Positions 14,108 through 17,891 of a stretch of DNA of 17,891 bases are shown piece after piece. The stretch comes from Candidatus Kaiserbacteria bacterium (GTDB lineage Bacteria > Patescibacteriota > Minisyncoccia > Phycocordibacterales > Phycocordibacteraceae), in contig QIHV01000021.1 of assembly GCA_003229135.1 (NCBI GenBank), forward strand, positions 1 through 17,891. The letters run 5' to 3'. A program made the translations under genes and the position numbers. The first letter of the stretch is position 1; the number at the start of each line of letters is the position of its first letter. The notes beneath the pieces are model-generated. The model was given only the letters and a program-made list of their open reading frames with translations. It was not told where the DNA came from and did not search any database.

Positions 14108-15853
14108 TTATTCAGACACGGCACGTAACACCTCTTCAAGCGAAGTAATACCGTACGCAGCCTTATAAAGACCATCTTCAAGCATAGTAAGCATTCCTTC
14201 TTTACGTGCCTGCTCCTCAATAGCATCGGTAGTACCTTCGTGTAGGATTTTATCTCGTACGGCAGGTGATACCGAAAGTATTTCGTGAACACCGATACGC
14301 CCCTTGTAACCGTCTTCACATTTGGTTGAAGATTTTGGTCTGTAAAATGGCACTTGGTCAAGTGTGGAACCTGGTTTTACCAGTTTTTCTTTTAACAATG
14401 TATTGAAAGCCGCATCAAAATTTTCTTTTGTGGCTACTTTTTGACGCTCCTTACTCGTGAGAGTGTATGCCTCCTTATCTTCGCAAAGTTTACGCACAAG
14501 ACGTTGTCCAACGATGACTTTCAATGTAGATACAAGCAAGAATGGTTCAACACCCATGTCAATGAGGCGGGGTATTGCACCTGCGGCACTGTTGGTGTGA
14601 ATTGTTGAAAGTACCAAGTGACCGGTGAGTGCAGCATTAATGGCAAGTGATGCAGTTTCACCATCGCGAATTTCGCCCACCATAATGATGTTTGGGTCTT
14701 GGCGCATTAAAGAACGTAGCCCATTGGCAAATGTAAAACCGATTTGTGGGTTTACCTGCGTTTGATTAACACGCTTCATTTGATATTCAATAGGATCTTC
14801 AACTGTTGAAATATTTACATCTGGCGTGTTTAAAATATCAAGTACGGTATATAGCGTGGTTGTTTTACCGGAACCAGTTGGTCCGGAAATAAGAATGATG
14901 CCGGTTGTTTGATGCGTCGCTTTATGTATGAGCTCCATTGTTTCTCCATGAAAACCGAGCACCTCAAGCGAAAAGCCGTCTCCCGTTTCGCGAAGTAAAC
15001 GCATCACAACTTTTTCACCATAAAAGACCGGCATAAGCGAGACACGAAACGATACTTTTTCAGTGTCCGTTTCCATTTTAAAACGACCGTCTTGCGGCAG
15101 GCGTTTCTCATCAAGTTTTAGGTTTGCAAGTACTTTGATGCGCGCCGTGATACCGGCAGCCGCAATCTTTGGGAGCGTCATAGCATCGTGTAAGATGCCG
15201 TCAATTCGATATCGTACTAGAACCTGGTCCTCCATCGGCTCTATATGAACATCTGAAGCGCCCTGCATAATGGCGTGACGCAAGAGTGAGTCAATAATAC
15301 GTACAATAGGCAGGTCTTCCGCCATTTTCTTTAAGTCTTCTCTCGAGGCTTCTTTTTCACCTTTTACAACCTTAATTCGTCCAGCCTCAGTTGCAATAAT
15401 ATCGCCAAATTCTTCCTTTAGAGATTTCTGATACTGCAAAAGTACATGCTTGAGTGAGTCATCATCAGTTAAACGTAAGAGTATTTTAAGTCCGGTCTTT
15501 TTACGTACAGAGTCGATTGACGCAAGGTCTTCCGTATCGAGCATTGCGACCTCAAGACCTTTATCAGATTTCTTATATGCAATGATAGAGTGCGTACGTG
15601 CAATTGGCTCCGGAATAAGTGAGAGTATATCCATAGGAATCTTGCTATCCTTGAGATTAACAAATGGGATACCCAGTATGTAGGCCTTGATGCGACGTAG
15701 AGCGTCTTCGGTGAGATGCCCACGCGCAATGAGAATATCACCAATGGATTGTTTGCGTTTCTTCGCTTCATCATCAGCACCATCAATATCTTTGCGTGAT
15801 ACCAAACCCGAGTCAAGAATAAATTCTTTTAGTTCTTTTTCAGAAACCTGCAT
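14108..15853 (-). CDS. pilB: type IV pilus assembly ATPase PilB (GspE family)
   Basis: 581 residues. The N-terminal MshEN/GspII_E domain (about 1-150) has RGHLTEDALRRIKAYILGIPFVNL. The N2 domain carries GASDVHIEP at 198-206 and LPQDGRF at 252-258. The ATPase core has Walker A GPTGSGKTT at 324-332, the Asp box STVEDPIEY at 349-357, Walker B IIMVGEIRDGET at 389-400, and the His box STIHTNSA at 416-423. It powers pilus extension as a cytoplasmic hexamer. In most PilB/GspE proteins the C-terminal part has two CxxC pairs binding zinc. Here only one Cys of each pair remains (Cys457 in KLCEDKE, Cys512 in TKCEDGYKGR). It heads the pilus cluster. No PilT retraction ATPase, PilM-P, PilQ or prepilin peptidase is in the window. 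Confidence 0.96.
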   Translation of the reverse strand: MQVSEKELKEFILDSGLVSRKDIDGADDEAKKRKQSIGDILIARGHLTEDALRRIKAYILGIPFVNLKDSKIPMDILSLIPEPIARTHSIIAYKKSDKGLEVAMLDTEDLASIDSVRKKTGLKILLRLTDDDSLKHVLLQYQKSLKEEFGDIIATEAGRIKVVKGEKEASREDLKKMAEDLPIVRIIDSLLRHAIMQGASDVHIEPMEDQVLVRYRIDGILHDAMTLPKIAAAGITARIKVLANLKLDEKRLPQDGRFKMETDTEKVSFRVSLMPVFYGEKVVMRLLRETGDGFSLEVLGFHGETMELIHKATHQTTGIILISGPTGSGKTTTLYTVLDILNTPDVNISTVEDPIEYQMKRVNQTQVNPQIGFTFANGLRSLMRQDPNIIMVGEIRDGETASLAINAALTGHLVLSTIHTNSAAGAIPRLIDMGVEPFLLVSTLKVIVGQRLVRKLCEDKEAYTLTSKERQKVATKENFDAAFNTLLKEKLVKPGSTLDQVPFYRPKSSTKCEDGYKGRIGVHEILSVSPAVRDKILHEGTTDAIEEQARKEGMLTMLEDGLYKAAYGITSLEEVLRAVSE

Positions 15854-15862
15854 TATATGAGA

Positions 15863-15868
15863 AGTATA
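15863..15868 (-). promoter_or_regulatory. -10 element (TATACT) for pilB
   Basis: TATACT on the minus strand lies 9 nt before ATG 15853, leaving a leader of about 2-3 nt. It sits in the 131-bp divergent gap (15854-15984) with the isomerase gene. That gap also holds a weak 6-bp inverted repeat (ACACTA 15878-15883, TAGTGT 15891-15896), a possible but unproven operator. Confidence 0.42.
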
Positions 15869-15970
15869 CCGCGTCGCACACTACATTTAATAGTGTTACG
15901 GGAGGGCGCGTGGAAAACAATTTCATCAGTTTTAGTATGTGTCTAATTTTCTTTACAAAACATCTTGCTA

Positions 15971-15976
15971 TATAAT
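15971..15976 (+). promoter_or_regulatory. -10 element (TATAAT) for the isomerase-kinase operon
   Basis: A consensus TATAAT ends 8 nt before ATG 15985. An overlapping extended form, TGC-TATATA, at 15967-15975 is an alternative. No Shine-Dalgarno and no good 17-nt-spaced -35 are visible. A leader of 0-4 nt is expected. Confidence 0.5.
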
Positions 15977-15984
15977 GTCTGGTA

Positions 15985-16923
15985 ATGGCAATGACATACG
16001 AAGATTTACGTGAGCAGCTTACTTGGGCACCATCGTTGGATGGAAAACTTCCGGGCACTTATTCCCACACGGTTTTGGGTGGTATGGGTGGCTCTGCACT
16101 TGGTGCATATGCAGCACGTTTTCTTGACCCAACTATTTCACTCTCGGCACATCGTGATTATGACCTGCCTGAGCAAATTACACCCGACACACTTTATATT
16201 GCCGTTTCTTATTCTGGTAACACTGCGGAAACGCTTTCTTTTGCACGCGCTGCTTGCGAGCACCAACTTCCACTCGTGGTTATAACTTCTGGTGGTGAAC
16301 TTGCCGAGTTTGCACATAAAAAGAACATACCTTTTATATTGGTGCCAACGGGGCTTCCACCACGCAATGCACTGTTTTACTTCTTACGCGCTTTATTTTC
16401 ACTATTGAATAGAGCTGACCTTTCCGATGCTCTCTCTACGGTCACATTTAATGCTGATGATATAAAAACACGAGCATCTTTGCTTGGTCGCGAGCTTTCC
16501 GATACATTGCCGATTTTTTATACATCTCGCAAAAATGGGTTTCTTGCATATTATGCAAAGATTAGTTTTAACGAAACGGGAAAAACACCGGCCTATGCAA
16601 ATCTATTCTCGGAATTTAATCATAACGAGATGCAGTCGTTTGATAAAGATGCACCTAAACGTGTTATGGATACCATACGTTTCGTAATACTGCGCGATAC
16701 CAGTGATGATGCACGTGTAACGCGTCGTATGGATGTGTTTACAGAGCTTATGACTGAGCGCGGGCGCACGGTAATTCCAGTTGAAATAGCAGGCGAAACA
16801 CGCGCAGCACAACTTGTACGAGAAAGTCTTTACTTGGAACTTGCTGCAACGACCATTGCACAATCTCGTGGTATTAATCCAGATACCACACCGCTTATTG
16901 AAGATTTTAAAAAACGCTTATGA
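15985..16923 (+). CDS. bifunctional phosphoglucose/phosphomannose isomerase (SIS-domain, archaeal type)
   Basis: 312 residues, the size of the archaeal-type bifunctional enzyme rather than the ~550-residue classical Pgi. It interconverts fructose-6-phosphate with glucose-6-phosphate or mannose-6-phosphate. The first SIS domain shows LGGMGGSALGAY at 31-42 and the phosphate loop AVSYSGNTAET at 73-83. A bif_PGI C-terminal part follows, with GLPPRNALFYFLRALFSLL (about 123-141), then FYTSRKNGFLAYYAKISFNE and FSEFNHNEMQSF at 208-219, which carries candidate catalytic Glu residues. The tail SRGINPDTTPLIEDFKK is the family ending. The ATG at 15985 is nearest the -10; ATG 15991 would lose two residues. 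Its stop overlaps the next start as ATGA, so it is coupled to the ROK kinase. Confidence 0.93.
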   Translation: MAMTYEDLREQLTWAPSLDGKLPGTYSHTVLGGMGGSALGAYAARFLDPTISLSAHRDYDLPEQITPDTLYIAVSYSGNTAETLSFARAACEHQLPLVVITSGGELAEFAHKKNIPFILVPTGLPPRNALFYFLRALFSLLNRADLSDALSTVTFNADDIKTRASLLGRELSDTLPIFYTSRKNGFLAYYAKISFNETGKTPAYANLFSEFNHNEMQSFDKDAPKRVMDTIRFVILRDTSDDARVTRRMDVFTELMTERGRTVIPVEIAGETRAAQLVRESLYLELAATTIAQSRGINPDTTPLIEDFKKRL

Positions 16924-17720
16924 GCAAAATTGTTTTTGATATTGGCGGGTCAAACTTACGAGTTGCTCACGTGGAGTCAGGATCAATAGGAGCGGAGAAA
17001 ATAATGCCCACACCGAAAAATCCAAAGGATGCTCTTGCAGTATTTATTGAGTCTATCGAACAGGTGACAGGTGGAGAAAAGGTGACCGCAATTGCCGGCG
17101 GAATAGCTGGGGTTATTGATAATTTTGGAACTGTATTAAAATCACCGAACCTGCCTGAATGGAAAGATTTTCCTCTTGCGAAACTTTTTGCTGAACATTT
17201 TTCCATACCCGTTACAGTGCGTAATGATGCAGAAATGGCCGGACTCGGCGAGGCGTGTTATGGCGCAGGGTCAAACCACTCTATCGTTGCCTATTTGGGC
17301 ATTGGTACTGGTGTTGGTGGTACACGCATAGTTGGGCGTATGCCAACACCACACATATTTGGTTTTGAGCCCGGGCAACAAATACTGGACACTGTAAACA
17401 AAACAACACTTGAATCACTTATAGGTGGAGCATCTCTTACCAAAAAATATAATTTACAGGCATGTGATTTGCCGCGCAGTGTGTGGAATGAGCTTACATC
17501 GGTTTTCGCCGCGGGAATAATGAACACAATCGTACACTGGTCACCAGACGTGGTGGTACTTGGTGGATCGCTTATGAATGAAGATAATGGATTTCGTGTG
17601 GGAGATATTACCGACGCACTTGAAAAGCTCCCCTCCATATATCTAAAGCTTCCACCACTGTTGCGAGCTAGACTCGGGGATAAATCGGGTCTTTATGGCG
17701 CATTGGCAACCTTGAATTAA
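16920..17720 (+). CDS. ROK-family sugar kinase (glucokinase-like), without the zinc-binding motif
   Basis: 266 residues, short for ROK proteins (about 300-320). The N-terminal phosphate-binding motif VFDIGGSNLRVAHV is at 5-18. AGGIAGVIDNFG is at 59-70, and the catalytic Asp103 lies in VRNDAEMAGLGEA. YLGIGTGVGGTRI at 125-137 is the ATP-binding turn, and VVVLGGSL at 211-218 is the adenosine motif. Most ROK kinases have a CxCGxxGC zinc site following a GH pair. Here HIFGFEPGQQILDT is followed directly by TLESLIGGASLTKKY with no cysteines, so the zinc loop is missing. The start overlaps the isomerase stop by 4 bp. The pairing suggests phosphorylation of glucose or mannose, then isomerisation into glycolysis. 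The actual sugar is not determinable from sequence. Confidence 0.9.
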   Translation: MSKIVFDIGGSNLRVAHVESGSIGAEKIMPTPKNPKDALAVFIESIEQVTGGEKVTAIAGGIAGVIDNFGTVLKSPNLPEWKDFPLAKLFAEHFSIPVTVRNDAEMAGLGEACYGAGSNHSIVAYLGIGTGVGGTRIVGRMPTPHIFGFEPGQQILDTVNKTTLESLIGGASLTKKYNLQACDLPRSVWNELTSVFAAGIMNTIVHWSPDVVVLGGSLMNEDNGFRVGDITDALEKLPSIYLKLPPLLRARLGDKSGLYGALATLN

Positions 17721-17891
17721 AAGAGGACAGATATCTTTTGGGAGAAATACGGCACAAAGGCAACAAAGAACGCTTTTGATATCTCAAGACCCGCACTGTA
17801 CCGATGGAAGAAAGCACTGAAAGCGAGAAGTTGGTGGACTGGCTCATCTGGTACGACACAATATTAACAACCGAGGACTGCCATATGTGGT
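17721..17891 (+). pseudogene. degraded integrase/transposase relic with internal deletion (right edge, incomplete)
   Basis: From 17736 one frame reads FWEKYGTKATKNAFDIS then RPALYRWKKALKA, a helix-turn-helix typical of the N-terminus of IS3/IS481-like integrases. This frame follows the kinase stop directly with no start codon. At about 17819 the similarity moves to another frame, which reads KLVDWLIWYDT at 17828-17860. That resembles the C-terminal end of DDE integrases (family pattern WLxWYNT). A third frame from 17866 (NNRGLPYV) could continue it. The whole catalytic DDE core, several hundred bases, is missing between the two ends. No terminal repeats can be judged because the window stops. 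The match rests on pattern memory and short segments. Confidence 0.5.

Noticed and set aside
15854..15984. Possible small RNA or riboswitch in the longest intergenic gap
   Set aside because: The 131 bp hold two divergent -10 elements and one weak 6-bp inverted repeat. No conserved aptamer-like structure or terminator was seen.

Overview
This window looks like a chromosomal segment of an ultrasmall bacterium of the Candidatus Patescibacteria / Candidate Phyla Radiation (Parcubacteria-like). That is an inference from gene content and sequence style. The features behind it are compact genes, a type IV pilus cluster whose minor pilins carry large extracellular domains, a ComEC without a nuclease domain, a divergent phosphoglycerate kinase, an archaeal-type phosphoglucose/phosphomannose isomerase, and few Shine-Dalgarno sites. 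No rRNA or tRNA gene is visible, so the assignment cannot be anchored further.

Layout. (1) 1-2394, + strand: the C-terminal part of an RND-superfamily exporter. (2) 2488-2817, +: a small basic protein of unknown function with its own promoter, ribosome binding site and probable terminator. (3) 2822-6523, -: recJ, an RNase HI gene and comEC, a nucleic-acid processing and uptake group. (4) 6573-6980, +: a HIT-family hydrolase, divergent from recJ and closed by a 17-bp perfect inverted repeat that should terminate transcription from both sides. (5) 7052-8954, -: triosephosphate isomerase followed by phosphoglycerate kinase. (6) 9027-15853, -: a type IV pilus cluster in the transcription order pilB, pilC, PilV-like, PulJ/PilW-like, PilX-like. 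(7) 15985-17720, +: a bifunctional sugar-phosphate isomerase overlapping a ROK-family sugar kinase. (8) 17721-17891: a decayed, internally deleted integrase/transposase relic at the right edge.

How the parts fit. The kinase and isomerase could feed hexoses into glycolysis, and TIM and PGK act in its lower half. The pilus motor, platform and minor pilins could bind surfaces, host cells or DNA. ComEC could carry DNA across the membrane, and RecJ and RNase HI process nucleic acids. Together they are consistent with a scavenging, surface-attached life.

The most notable pattern not tied to one gene is in the start regions. Most transcription-unit or gene starts (RNase HI, HIT, TIM, the three pilin-like genes, the isomerase, and nearly pilB) have a good -10 hexamer 6 to 9 nt before the start codon and no Shine-Dalgarno. 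This is the layout expected of leaderless mRNAs. The only gene with a clear 17-nt-spaced promoter and a leader, the small protein at 2488, is also the only one with a clear GGAG ribosome binding site. No CRISPR array, riboswitch or intact insertion sequence was seen. The longest gene-free stretches are 131 bp (15854-15984) and the last 171 bp; both are described below.
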